A stretch of 28,536 nucleotides of DNA. Source: Allomeiothermus sp035760705 (GTDB taxonomy: Bacteria; Deinococcota; Deinococci; Deinococcales; Thermaceae). Each line of letters begins with the position of its first letter. Position 1 is the first letter of the stretch. The DNA lies in the NCBI GenBank assembly GCA_035760705.1, contig DASTSL010000079.1, positions 1 to 28,536 of the forward strand. Reading direction: 5' to 3'. Of this stretch, positions 1 to 7,029 are shown piece by piece. The position numbers and the translations under genes are program-made. The notes beneath the pieces are model-generated. The model did no database searches. It had not been told where the DNA came from and worked only from the letters and a program-made list of their open reading frames with translations.

Positions 1-689
1 ACCACTGTGCCCGGGGCCGCCGCGTAGACCGGGGTGCCAGGTGGGGCGGCTAAATCCAGGCCGTTGTGGAACTCGAAACCGCGTCCGAAGGGGTTCCCCC
101 GGTAGCCGAAAGTCGAGGTCAGGCGGTCGTAGAAAGCCATCGGCACCCCCGAGGGGATAGCCGCCTCGCGGCGCAGGGTTTCGGCTAAGGCGGGCTCGAG
201 GTCGCTGAGCTTTTCCCCGTATTCGCGGAGCTGGTGCTCGATGCCTACCCAGACCTGCTCCAGGCTAGCGGGCTCCCCCCCGCCGCCTCCTTTTGCTCCA
301 CCCGGCGCGTCACCCCGGGGAACTGCATTGCTGGTCGGGACCAGGCGGATCTTGGGGAGACCGGCCCGCTCGCGCAAGCGGTTGATCTCCACTTCCAGGG
401 TCTCGAGGCTTTTGAGGGTGGCCTGAGCCTGGTTGGAGAGGTGATTGTTGCGGGTTTTCTCGGCCTCGAGCTGGAGCGTGAGCTGCCGGGCCTGTTGTGA
501 AAGACTGGCCAACCTCAGTTGCAGGTTTCGCATCTCGGCGGTGCGGTTCCAGACATAGACGTTGACCCCTGTCCACACCATCAGCACAAAGACCAAGATG
601 AGGGGCACCCAGACGGGCAAGGAGAAACTCTTTGGAGCCGCGCCCGTGCGAGCCAGCCAGAGCGTATAGCGGACTGGACGTCGGCGCAT
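1..689 (-). CDS. M23 (LytM-type) peptidase, membrane-anchored, C-terminus cut by window edge
   Basis: Likely a cell-wall endopeptidase of the M23 zinc family, cutting peptidoglycan cross-bridges in the envelope. The N-terminus is short and basic (MRRRPVRYTLW), followed by one membrane segment at about residues 23-45 and a Gln/Leu/Glu-rich coiled coil at about 48-110. A Gly/Pro-rich linker follows, then the start of the LytM domain with FGYRGNPFGRG and FEFHNGLDLAAPPGTPVYAA. The first zinc-binding His and Asp are visible in HNGLD; the later His-x-His lies outside the window. This order matches family members that are anchored in the membrane and reach the wall by a coiled coil. The ATG start is chosen because a good promoter lies exactly upstream; there is no Shine-Dalgarno sequence, so the mRNA is probably leaderless. 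The frame is continuous over the 229 codons present. Confidence 0.9.
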   Translation of the reverse strand, partial: MRRRPVRYTLWLARTGAAPKSFSLPVWVPLILVFVLMVWTGVNVYVWNRTAEMRNLQLRLASLSQQARQLTLQLEAEKTRNNHLSNQAQATLKSLETLEVEINRLRERAGLPKIRLVPTSNAVPRGDAPGGAKGGGGGEPASLEQVWVGIEHQLREYGEKLSDLEPALAETLRREAAIPSGVPMAFYDRLTSTFGYRGNPFGRGFEFHNGLDLAAPPGTPVYAAAPGTV

Positions 690-696
690 CCGGGGG

Positions 697-726
697 ATTA
701 TGACACGCGCATTTATACCCGGTCAA
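697..726 (-). promoter_or_regulatory. Promoter of the M23 peptidase gene
   Basis: Read on the minus strand, TTGACC (721-726) and CATAAT (697-702) are separated by 18 bases, and a TGT before CATAAT gives an extended -10. Seven bases separate the -10 from the ATG at 689, so transcription would start at or next to the start codon. The rest of the 690-932 spacer holds no gene. Confidence 0.7.
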
Positions 727-932
727 GGTTATATAACCCGAGCCGTCCGAGCGTGCTGGAAGGGATTCTTTTGTTTTCGTAAGCCACTTACAATCGTGAC
801 ATTAAGCACACTTGGCTCCGCTTTTCTGGCTGGGCTCTCACGTCCGCAGGACTCGAGGGGGCGAAAAGATTTATCGTCCAGGGTGACGTGCCGGATCCCG
901 GTGAACTACCATAAACTCCCGGGAGAACCCCC

Positions 933-1352
933 ATGAGACTGAAGCTAAATTCCCTTTTGATCGGATTCCTGCTGGCCCTGGCCGGGTGTGTCCCGGCCAC
1001 CACCGGACCGGCTCCGGCCCAGCCCAACCCCGACCCCAAAACACTCCGGCTCTCCGAGAAGGACGCGGGCCAGATCGTGTACCTGGGTATAGGCGATACG
1101 CTGGTGATCGCGCTCGAGTCCAACCTCAGCACCGGGTTCCGCTGGGTCTTGCCAGCCTTTATTGACGGTTTTCTGCTCGAGGCCCAGGGCGAGGACTACC
1201 TGGCCGCGAAGCCGGGCGTGATCGGGGGTGGGGGGCGGCAGATCTTCCGCTACCGGGCGGTGCGCACCGGGCAGACCCTGCTCCAGTTCGAGTACCTAAG
1301 CCCGGCCCGGCAGGTGCAGCGCACGGCAATCTACACGGTGGTGGTGCGCTAA
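933..1352 (+). CDS. Chagasin-type (I42) cysteine protease inhibitor lipoprotein
   Basis: A 139-residue secreted lipoprotein. The signal peptide ends in the lipobox LALAGC, with Cys19 as the lipidated residue, followed by a Pro/Ala-rich tether to about residue 36. The body has the marks of the chagasin fold: the NLSTGFRW loop (residues 64-71, the family NxTGxxW motif), a Gly-rich loop GVIGGGG (95-101), and a C-terminal beta-strand YTVVVR. In known members three loops of this kind enter the active site of papain-like proteases. The target here is unknown, and an envelope or extracellular protease is the natural guess. A GGGAG site lies 7 bases before the ATG. A weak promoter candidate is GTGACG (883-888) with TACCAT (907-912). 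The gene is divergent from the M23 peptidase; a functional link is not shown. Confidence 0.8.
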   Translation: MRLKLNSLLIGFLLALAGCVPATTGPAPAQPNPDPKTLRLSEKDAGQIVYLGIGDTLVIALESNLSTGFRWVLPAFIDGFLLEAQGEDYLAAKPGVIGGGGRQIFRYRAVRTGQTLLQFEYLSPARQVQRTAIYTVVVR

Positions 1353-1372
1353 TCCAGGGTTTTCGACCTGGA
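1353..1372 (+). other. Short inverted repeat after the chagasin-like gene
   Basis: TCCAGG (1353-1358) and CCTGGA (1367-1372) form a perfect 6-bp stem around an 8-base loop directly after the stop codon. There is no U-run, so it is at best a weak terminator or an mRNA 3-prime end. Confidence 0.35.
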
Positions 1373-1413
1373 AATCCCGGGGTCCGGCCCTATCCTAAAG
1401 GGTAGGGTTTGCC

Positions 1414-2625
1414 ATGAAGACCGCAGATTTTCTCATCATCGGGGGTGGGGTGGTGGGGTTGACCATCGCCCTCGAGCTTGCCCGCCGCTACCCTAAAGCC
1501 AAAATCGTTGTGCTGGAGAAGGAAAAAGAGCTGGCCCAGCACGGCTCGGGGCGCAACTCGGGGGTACTCCACGCCGGGTTCTATTACACCGCCGATAGCC
1601 TCAAGGCCCGCTTCACCCGCGAGGGAAACGAGCGCTGGAAACGCTTCGTCAAGGAGCGCGGGCTCAGGATCAACGAGTGCGGCAAACTGGTGGTCGCCAA
1701 GCACGAAGGGGAGATCGAGGGGCTGAAGGAACTCAAACGCCGCGGCGACTCGAACGGGGTCGAGACCCATCTGGTTAGCCTTGCGGAAGCCAAGAAGATC
1801 GAACCCCGCGTCAAGACCACCGAACTAGCCCTGTGGTCGCCCAGCACGGCCACGGTGGACCCGCTCGAGTGCATGGCCGCCCTGGCCCAGGAGGCGCACA
1901 GCCGGGGGATCGAGATCCTGCTCGAGAGCCCCTACCAGGGGCGGCGGGGGAAGAGCGTCATCACCCCCCACGAGGTCATCAACGCGGGGTTCGTGGTGAA
2001 CGCCGCCGGGCTCCACGCCGACCAAGTGGCCCACGACTTCGGGGTGGGCTTGCGCTACCGGATCCTGCCCTTCAAGGGGCTCTACCTCTACGGCTCGGAA
2101 CCCAAGGGGAACCTGCGCACCAACATCTACCCGGTGCCCGATCTACGCAACACCTTTCTGGGCGTGCACTTCACGCTCACGGTAGACGGCAAGGCCAAAA
2201 TCGGCCCCACCGCCATCCCCGCCTTCTGGCGCGAACACTACGGCGGGCTGCGCGGTTTCGACCCCCAGGAATCCTTCTCGATCCTGCGCGACGAAGCGAT
2301 CCTGTTCCTCCGCAACGACTTTGGCTTCCGCTCCTTGGCCTTCGAGGAGATCCGCAAGTACTCGAGGCCCTACCTGGTCGCCCAAGCCACCCAGTTGCTC
2401 GAGGGGGTCAAGCCGGAAAACTACCAAACCTGGGGCCGCCCCGGTATCCGGGCTCAGCTTTACGACCACCAGACCAAAAAGCTGGTGATGGACTTTGTGG
2501 TCGAGGCAAACGCCGAGGGCATCCACGTCTTGAACGCGATCTCCCCGGCCTGGACGGCCTCCATGCCCTTCGCCGAACACGTGGCGGACCAGGCCGAAGT
2601 GTGGATGAACAAGGTTCCGGCCTAG
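1414..2625 (+). CDS. lhgO: FAD-dependent oxidoreductase of the L-2-hydroxyglutarate oxidase (LhgO) family
   Basis: A 403-residue DAO-type flavoprotein. The N-terminal dinucleotide-binding motif is IIGGGVVGLTIALELARR (residues 8-25), followed by the LhgO hallmark GSGRNSGVLHAGFYY (about 44-58), then NAAGLHAD and YPVPDLRNTFLGVHFT in the substrate half. Length matches the family (about 400). Known members oxidise L-2-hydroxyglutarate to 2-oxoglutarate and pass electrons to the membrane quinone pool. No neighbour supports that substrate specifically, so another 2-hydroxyacid is possible. The ATG at 1414 has only a weak AAAGGG upstream, and a TAGGGT hexamer lies 5 bases before it. The stop codon overlaps by 4 bases the stop of the convergent lipoprotein gene. 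Confidence 0.8.
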   Translation: MKTADFLIIGGGVVGLTIALELARRYPKAKIVVLEKEKELAQHGSGRNSGVLHAGFYYTADSLKARFTREGNERWKRFVKERGLRINECGKLVVAKHEGEIEGLKELKRRGDSNGVETHLVSLAEAKKIEPRVKTTELALWSPSTATVDPLECMAALAQEAHSRGIEILLESPYQGRRGKSVITPHEVINAGFVVNAAGLHADQVAHDFGVGLRYRILPFKGLYLYGSEPKGNLRTNIYPVPDLRNTFLGVHFTLTVDGKAKIGPTAIPAFWREHYGGLRGFDPQESFSILRDEAILFLRNDFGFRSLAFEEIRKYSRPYLVAQATQLLEGVKPENYQTWGRPGIRAQLYDHQTKKLVMDFVVEANAEGIHVLNAISPAWTASMPFAEHVADQAEVWMNKVPA

Positions 2626-3773
2626 CGGAAGACCCCGGTGTGGCCCAGCGAGTACCGGCCCGGCTGGGGGTAGATGGCCAGCCCGTGCGGCCCTTTGCCC
2701 ACCTTGATGCGGTGGATCAGGCCGCCCTTCTTTAGGTCGGTGTCGAAGACGTAGACCTCGCCGTGGTAGCGCCCGGAAAGCCAAAGCTGCTTCCCGTCCG
2801 CCGAAACCCCCCCCATGTCGGGGCTGCCCCCACCGGGAATGCGCCACTTGGCCACCACCTTGCGGGTGGCAAACTCGAGCACGCTCACCGAGCCCTCCCC
2901 CCGGTTGGAGATGTAGAGGTAGCGGGCGTCGCGGCTGGGGTAGAGGCCGTGCGCCCCTTTCCCGGTGGGGATAAAGCCGATCTTCTGGAACTTCTCGGCA
3001 TCGATGAGGTGGACCCCGTCGGCCATCATGTCAGCCACATAGAACACCTGCCCGTCGGGCGAGAGCTTCACGTCCTGGGGCATTCCCCCCAGGCTGATCT
3101 TGGCCAGGAGCTTGCGAGCGGCCAAGTCGATCTTCAGGAGATCCCCGCTGAACTCGCAGGCCGCCGCCAGGGTACGCCCGTCGGCGCTGTAGTCCATGTG
3201 GTTGATGCCTTTACAGGGCACGCTCAGCGAACCCTGGCGCTGCCAGGTCTTTGGGTCGTAGAAGTCCAGCCGGCGCTGCATCTCGGCCACCACCAGGGCG
3301 TAGCGGCCATCCGGGGTGAAGTAGAGGTTGTAGGGGTCTTGCCCCCGGATGCGCTTACCCAGCCGCCCGGTCATGGGGTCGATGGGGATGAGGGTGTTGC
3401 CCACGTCGTTGGCCACATAGAGGGTTTTGAGGTCGTAGGCAGGCACCACGTGCTGGGGCTCGGCGTCTACCGGGTGCTCGGCGATGACCTTGAAGGTGAC
3501 GGGGTCGATCACGTAGAGCTTGTTGGTTTTGCCGTCGGGCACGTAGACCCGGGGTGGAAAGCGGCGCGCCGTGGGCGAGAGCATCCCGCTCGAGGTGAAG
3601 GCGTAGACGTTGTGGGGATTGTAGGGCGGCATCCCGGGGAGGCCGGTGAGGAGCTGAGCGCCCGTCGGCGGGCTCGAGACCACGGGCGAGCTGACCGGTG
3701 CGGAGGCAGAGGGGTTTTTGCAGCCCCCCAGAACCAAGATCAACCCCAGCCAGAAGACCCTCGAGCCGCGCAC
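2622..3773 (-). CDS. Beta-propeller (YVTN-type) lipoprotein
   Basis: A 383-residue exported lipoprotein. The signal peptide ends in VLGGC (Cys18), followed by a Ser/Pro-rich tether. The body is made of about seven repeats with blade signatures such as LYVIDPVTFKVIAEHPVDAE, LYVANDVGNTLIPIDP, FYVADMMADGVHLIDAEKF and LYISNRGEGSVSVLE, typical of the surface YVTN beta-propeller family. Such proteins sit on the cell surface or in the periplasm and bind partners or metals; no catalytic residues are recognised. The start is GTG (3771-3773), chosen because it gives a complete signal peptide and follows GGAGG at 7 bases. That GGAGG is one arm of a hairpin (separate entry). The gene is convergent with the LhgO-type gene. 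Ligand and role are unknown. Confidence 0.85.
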   Translation of the reverse strand: MRGSRVFWLGLILVLGGCKNPSASAPVSSPVVSSPPTGAQLLTGLPGMPPYNPHNVYAFTSSGMLSPTARRFPPRVYVPDGKTNKLYVIDPVTFKVIAEHPVDAEPQHVVPAYDLKTLYVANDVGNTLIPIDPMTGRLGKRIRGQDPYNLYFTPDGRYALVVAEMQRRLDFYDPKTWQRQGSLSVPCKGINHMDYSADGRTLAAACEFSGDLLKIDLAARKLLAKISLGGMPQDVKLSPDGQVFYVADMMADGVHLIDAEKFQKIGFIPTGKGAHGLYPSRDARYLYISNRGEGSVSVLEFATRKVVAKWRIPGGGSPDMGGVSADGKQLWLSGRYHGEVYVFDTDLKKGGLIHRIKVGKGPHGLAIYPQPGRYSLGHTGVFR

Positions 3774-3912
3774 GAACCAACCTCCGCCCTATTCTGCCCA
3801 GGCGGAGGTGATGCCAGGATGAAAATCTTTCCGGCGGGGCCGGATTTGTCCTTCTTGGTAGTCTTCGCGCTTTCCTCGCCTTTCTTGCCCGCGCCGTTTT
3901 TTTCGCGGCCAT
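3740..3912 (-). CDS. Lys-rich small protein, only readable with a -1 shift at an A7 run
   Basis: An ATG at 3910-3912 has a strong AGGAGG four bases upstream. The zero frame reads MAAKKTARARKARKARR and then uses poor codons such as AGA, CTA and ACA. Moving back one base at the seven-A run just after the start (3897-3903 on the plus strand) gives MAAKKNGAGKKGEESAK and on to a stop at 3740, about 57 residues, with codons like those of neighbouring genes. The run fits the slippery form A AAA AAA. This may be programmed slippage, a one-base deletion in the gene, or a sequencing error. The shifted frame overlaps the start of the lipoprotein gene. No family is recognised. The strong ribosome site could also be a leftover of the broken gene upstream. 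Confidence 0.4.
3781..3808 (-). promoter_or_regulatory. Hairpin enclosing the Shine-Dalgarno of the propeller lipoprotein
   Basis: CCTCCGCC (3781-3788) and GGCGGAGG (3801-3808) form a perfect 8-bp inverted repeat with a 12-base loop. In the minus-strand mRNA the downstream arm contains GGAGG, the ribosome-binding site of the GTG start at 3773, so the folded RNA would hide it. The loop also holds CAGAAT, a -10-like hexamer. A role in translational control is inferred. Confidence 0.5.
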
Positions 3913-3913
3913 G

Positions 3914-4195
3914 GTTCCTCCTGAACCCAGAATGCCCGGTAGACCCGCTGAGCGGCCCCCGCCGCGAGCAGGTTTTGCGTTCCCCCAATATCCTCTTGCG
4001 GAAGGGGGGGTTGGTGGCGCAGCGGTCACTGCCTCGATAGGCTCGAGGGCACCAACAGGTCGCCTTGAAAGGTTTGCAGGGCCAGGTCAAGCCGCGCCTT
4101 GCGGCTCAGCACTCGAGGCTTTATTCCCGCGCCAGGAGCGCTCGCACCACCTCCCGCCCAGCACGCCGGTTCCTCCCGGTGACCAACACGTTCAC
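3914..4195 (-). pseudogene. Broken NmrA/atypical short-chain reductase gene
   Basis: Three blocks in three reading frames together resemble the N-terminal half of an NAD(P)-binding NmrA-type protein. Block 1 (4121-4195) reads MNVLVTGRNRRAGREVVRAL from a GTG and ends in TAA; normal proteins have GATG after VLVTG. Block 2 (4026-4124) reads RVLSRKARLDLALQTF and then QGDLLVPSSL. Block 3 (3914-4023) reads PLPQEDIGGTQNLLAAG. These correspond in order to the Rossmann start, the second strand with its QGDLLDPxSL turn, and the EGTRNLLEAA helix of the family. The remaining C-terminal part is not found. The GTG has AGGAA just upstream and lies 9 bases after the stop of the 64-residue gene, so the two were probably one operon. 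Confidence 0.7.
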
Positions 4196-4204
4196 TTCCT
4201 GGTC

Positions 4205-4399
4205 TCATCCGAGTTCGATCTGCAGGCTTCTGCGGAGGTTGGAGACGATCCTCGCAGCCTTGTCCCCTAGCCCCCGAAGCAGTTCCGCGAGGTGGTCCTG
4301 ACCGGGTCGCCTCTTTTTTGCCTCTCGGTAGGTTTGGGCTTGGGCCAGCCGCTCGAGGCGGTGTTGCTGGACGAGCTTGGAGCCGAGTTCGAGGTTCAT
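4205..4399 (-). CDS. Small hypothetical protein, 64 residues
   Basis: A short charged, helix-forming protein beginning MNLELGSKLVQQHRLERLAQ, with a central basic stretch REAKKRRPGQ and a Leu/Arg-rich end. There is no signal peptide, membrane segment or known domain. The call rests on a strong AAAGGGGGG ribosome site before the ATG, codon use like neighbouring genes, and its place 9 bases before the start of the broken NmrA-type gene, which suggests a former operon. Function is unknown. It could be a small helix-turn-helix-free regulator or structural protein; nothing decides this. Confidence 0.55.
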   Translation of the reverse strand: MNLELGSKLVQQHRLERLAQAQTYREAKKRRPGQDHLAELLRGLGDKAARIVSNLRRSLQIELG

Positions 4400-4688
4400 A
4401 GGATCCCCCCTTTGCAGCGACAGGATAGGTCAGGGGGTGTGACCGGGCTGTGACTCGGGGGTTTCTGGTCTGCACGATGGCCCAAGATCCGATCGGGTGA
4501 CGCAATCCCGTCGTGGGGGAGCGGACGAGAACAGCAACGCTATACGGACACCCAACGCAGCAAACAGTCCTGTGAGGGCCTGCCGCCAGGTGTTCGACAT
4601 AAAGACCGTCCAGTACAGGATATGCCCGCTTGGCCCGCCCTCCCCTCTTGACATCTGGGCGAATCGGTGCAAAAGTAAGCCTCAGTCC

Positions 4689-4702
4689 TGCAATCGTTTG
4701 CA
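4689..4702 (+). promoter_or_regulatory. LacI-family operator, distal copy
   Basis: TGCAATCGTTTGCA is a near-palindrome (TGCAA N CG N TTGCA) with the central CG typical of LacI/GalR operators. An identical 14-mer lies 86 bases downstream at the lacI start, a spacing that would allow a repression loop. Confidence 0.7.
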
Positions 4703-4774
4703 AAAGAAAATGTACGGAGGCGGTAAATTTTCTGGAAGTGCCGTACGGAGCGTGGTTAGCTTAGCGACTAAAGA

Positions 4775-4788
4775 TGCAATCGTTTGCA
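4775..4788 (+). promoter_or_regulatory. LacI-family operator at the lacI start
   Basis: This is the second exact copy of TGCAATCGTTTGCA and ends one base before the lacI ATG at 4790. A -10-like TAAAGA (4769-4774) touches its left edge, so bound repressor would cover the transcription start. This supports autoregulation. Confidence 0.75.
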
Positions 4789-4789
4789 T

Positions 4790-5797
4790 ATGAAGAACCT
4801 CGAGGACGTTGCAAAATTAGCCAAAGTCTCCACCGCCACGGTGTCGCGGGCGCTCTCACGGCCCGACATGGTCGCCGAGGAAACCCGTAAACGCATCCTC
4901 GAGGCGGTGGAAGAGCTGGGCTACCAGCCCAACCAGCTCGCCCGCAGCCTACGCCAGCGCGGCAGCCGTGCGATCGGCCTGATCGTCACCGATATTCTCA
5001 ACCCCTTTCACGCCACCCTAGCCAAAGGGGTACAGGACGCTGCCGAGGAGAACGGGTACACCGTTTTCTTGTTTAATAGCGATGAAGATCCCCACCGGGA
5101 GCGGCGAGCCCTCGAGAGTTTGCGCGGACATCTGCCCCAGGGCTTGATCATCGTGCCGACCCCCCGCACCCGCGAGAACCTCAAGCTGGTGCCGAACCTC
5201 CCGGTGATCGAACTTGACCGATCCAGCGGGCGCGAGAACGCCCACACCGTCATGGTGGATAACGTAGGCGGAGCCCGGATGGCCGTGGCCCACCTGGCTG
5301 CTTTAGGTCACAAACGCATCGGCATGATCGTGGGGCGGCTCGATATCACCACCGCCATCGAGCGTTTCCAGGGCTACCGCGAGGCCCTGGCGGCGGCAGG
5401 ATTGCCCTTCCGGGAAAACCTGGTGTTGCCCGGCAACCACCGCGAGGAGGATGGCCGGGTGGCCGCCACCGCTCTGCTCTCCCGCCCCGCCGACGAGCGC
5501 CCCACCGCCCTTTTCGTGGGGAATAACGAGATGACCGTGGGAGCGGTGATGGCCGCGCGCGCGCTGGGTCTGCGCATCCCCGAGGAACTCTCCATCGTGG
5601 GTTTCGACGATTCGCGCTGGGCCACGGTGATGCAGCCCACCCTCACCGTGGTGGCCCAGCCGGTCTATGATCTGGGTTTTCTGGCCGGTCAGACCCTCTT
5701 CTCCCTGCTGCGGCGGGGCCAGACCGGATCGCCCACCAACATTCGCCTCAATACCCGCTTGATCGTGCGCGATTCCACCGCCCCGCCCCCGGCATGA
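4790..5797 (+). CDS. LacI/GalR-family transcriptional regulator of the sugar-uptake locus
   Basis: A 335-residue repressor of normal family length. The N-terminal helix-turn-helix is LEDVAKLAKVSTATVSRALS (residues 4-23), followed by the hinge helix region YQPNQLARSLRQR, and then a periplasmic-binding-protein-like sensor domain beginning IGLIVTDILNPFHATLAKG and ending with the conserved STIVGFDDSRWA-like strand (ELSIVGFDDSRWA). The sensor fold resembles that of the downstream binding protein, so the inducer is probably the transported sugar or its phosphate. The ATG at 4790 is preferred over a TTG two codons upstream because the HTH begins at the usual distance. No Shine-Dalgarno is visible; an operator lies directly against the start. 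The importer genes follow 140 bases later in the same direction. Confidence 0.92.
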   Translation: MKNLEDVAKLAKVSTATVSRALSRPDMVAEETRKRILEAVEELGYQPNQLARSLRQRGSRAIGLIVTDILNPFHATLAKGVQDAAEENGYTVFLFNSDEDPHRERRALESLRGHLPQGLIIVPTPRTRENLKLVPNLPVIELDRSSGRENAHTVMVDNVGGARMAVAHLAALGHKRIGMIVGRLDITTAIERFQGYREALAAAGLPFRENLVLPGNHREEDGRVAATALLSRPADERPTALFVGNNEMTVGAVMAARALGLRIPEELSIVGFDDSRWATVMQPTLTVVAQPVYDLGFLAGQTLFSLLRRGQTGSPTNIRLNTRLIVRDSTAPPPA

Positions 5798-5837
5798 GCG
5801 CTCCGGATGAGTTTCCCCCCGCTCGGCTCGAGCGGCC

Positions 5838-5928
5838 TAGAATCCACCGTTCGCAAAGAAAGGAGACCTCGGTAAGTCCCGCCCCCGGCCCCCAGCCCTC
5901 TTGCCTGCAAAGCCATCCTTTGCAAAGG
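5838..5928 (+). promoter_or_regulatory. frcB upstream region: -10-like site and TTTGCA inverted repeats
   Basis: TAGAAT (5838-5843) is a good -10 without a clear -35. TGCAAAG (5906-5912) and CTTTGCA (5918-5924) form a 7-bp inverted repeat with a 5-base loop, and CCTTTGCAAAGG (5917-5928) is a perfect 12-bp palindrome overlapping the ribosome site AAAGGAG. The half-sites resemble those of the lacI operators, but the spacing differs, so this may be a weaker operator or an RNA hairpin acting on translation. Confidence 0.5.
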
Positions 5929-5937
5929 AGTCTGCAC

Positions 5938-6945
5938 ATGCGCAAATCGGTACTGCTCGCCTTAGCCCTGGCCGCCCTGGGAACCCTCCTGCTCAGCCTC
6001 GGCTCAGCCCAGAACAAACAGCCCATCATCGGGCTCATTACCAAAACCGAGTCCAACCCCTTCTTCGTCAAGATGAAAGAAGGCGCCCAGCAAGCCGCTA
6101 CCCGGCTGGGGGCTAAGCTCCTGAGCGGAGCCGGCAAGACCGACGGCGACAACGCCGGACAGGTCGCGGCCCTCGAGAACATGGTGGCTGCCGGGGCCCA
6201 GACCATCCTCATCACCCCCAGCGACTCCAAAGCCATCGTCCCGGCCATCCAGAAAGCCCGCGCCGCCGGGGTCATGGTGATTGCCCTGGACAGCCCCACC
6301 GAGCCCGCCAGTGCGGTGGATGCCCTCTTCGCCACCAACAACTACCAGGCCGGGGTGCTGATCGGTCAGTATGCCAAGGCCGCCATGGCCGGTAAGCCGG
6401 TCAAGATCGCTACCCTCGACCTCTTCCCCGGCCAGCCAGTGGGCATCGCCCGGCACAATGGCTTCCTGGCCGGTTTCGGGGTGGCGGGCATCACCGATAA
6501 GACCGCCCAGCAGGCCACCGCGCCACAAGTGGTGTGCTCGCAGGACACCTTTGGTGATCAGGCCAAGGGCCAGACGGCCATGGAGAACTGCCTCCAGAAA
6601 GACCCCGGCATCAACCTGGTCTACACCATCAACGAACCCGCCGCCGCCGGGGCCTACCAGGCCCTCAAGGCCGCCGGCAAGGAAAAAGACGTGCTTATTG
6701 TCTCGGTGGATGGCGGCTGCGCCGGGGTGCGCAACGTGAAGGCGGGAATCATCGGGGCTACCTCGCAGCAATACCCGCTCAAGATGGCCGAACTGGGCGT
6801 GGAGGCCGGGGTCAACTACGCCAAGACCGGCAAAAAGGTCTCGGGCTACACCGACACCGGCGTGACCCTGATCACCGACAAGGCCCTGCCCGGGGTGAAC
6901 AGCAAAGACACCGCCTTCGGCTTGGCCAACTGCTGGGGCCAGTAA
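5938..6945 (+). CDS. frcB: Sugar-binding protein of an FrcB-type (fructose) ABC importer
   Basis: A 335-residue exported binding protein. The signal peptide ends near LGSA (cleavage after Ala24). The mature protein starts IIGLITKTESNPFFVKMKEG, the pattern of the FrcB/RbsB-like Peripla_BP_4 family, and continues with LITPSDSKAIVPAIQKA, a stretch around NNYQAGVLIGQYA, and VDGGCAG near the hinge. It would capture a monosaccharide outside the membrane and hand it to the FrcC/FrcA pair; fructose is suggested by family resemblance and by the B-C-A gene order, but ribose or another sugar is possible. The ATG at 5938 is chosen over upstream in-frame codons because it begins the signal peptide and has AAAGGAG 7 bases upstream. 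A strong hairpin follows the stop codon, usual where the binding protein is made in excess. Confidence 0.88.
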   Translation: MRKSVLLALALAALGTLLLSLGSAQNKQPIIGLITKTESNPFFVKMKEGAQQAATRLGAKLLSGAGKTDGDNAGQVAALENMVAAGAQTILITPSDSKAIVPAIQKARAAGVMVIALDSPTEPASAVDALFATNNYQAGVLIGQYAKAAMAGKPVKIATLDLFPGQPVGIARHNGFLAGFGVAGITDKTAQQATAPQVVCSQDTFGDQAKGQTAMENCLQKDPGINLVYTINEPAAAGAYQALKAAGKEKDVLIVSVDGGCAGVRNVKAGIIGATSQQYPLKMAELGVEAGVNYAKTGKKVSGYTDTGVTLITDKALPGVNSKDTAFGLANCWGQ

Positions 6946-6956
6946 CCCCAAGGCTC

Positions 6957-6984
6957 GAGGGGAAGACCCAGCGGTCTTCCCCTC
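6957..6984 (+). terminator. Intercistronic hairpin after frcB
   Basis: GAGGGGAAGACC and GGTCTTCCCCTC pair in a perfect 12-bp stem with the loop CAGC. No U-run follows (ACCCCAACGG), so partial termination or protection of the upstream mRNA end is more likely than a full stop. The ABC permease gene follows 45 bases later. Confidence 0.7.
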
Positions 6985-7029
6985 ACCCCAACGGGCCGAT
7001 TCCGTCCCAAGCAAATCCAAAGGGTGAAC

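Larger units (their letters stand above)
4400..4788. other. Long spacer upstream of lacI
   Basis: About 390 bases between divergent genes without a supported coding region. The proximal part (4640-4788) holds TTGACA (4648-4653) without a good -10 partner, two identical 14-base operator-like sites, and an 8-base direct repeat GTACGGAG (4712-4719 and 4743-4750). In 4400-4640 I see nothing convincing; a minus-strand reading with one hydrophobic stretch lacks a ribosome site. Confidence 0.5.

Noticed and set aside
3355..4029. Long minus-strand open frame overlapping the lipoprotein gene
   Set aside because: It is a shadow of the lipoprotein gene in high-GC DNA; only its short N-terminal part near 3912 has a ribosome site, treated as the small Lys-rich ORF.
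2763..4040. 425-residue plus-strand frame opposite the propeller lipoprotein
   Set aside because: Rich in His, Val and Gly as expected from the antisense of GC-rich coding DNA, with no family sequence.
4430..4672. Minus-strand frame with a hydrophobic stretch (SNTWRQALTGLFAALGV)
   Set aside because: It lacks a ribosome site and typical codon use, and it lies in the regulatory spacer upstream of lacI.
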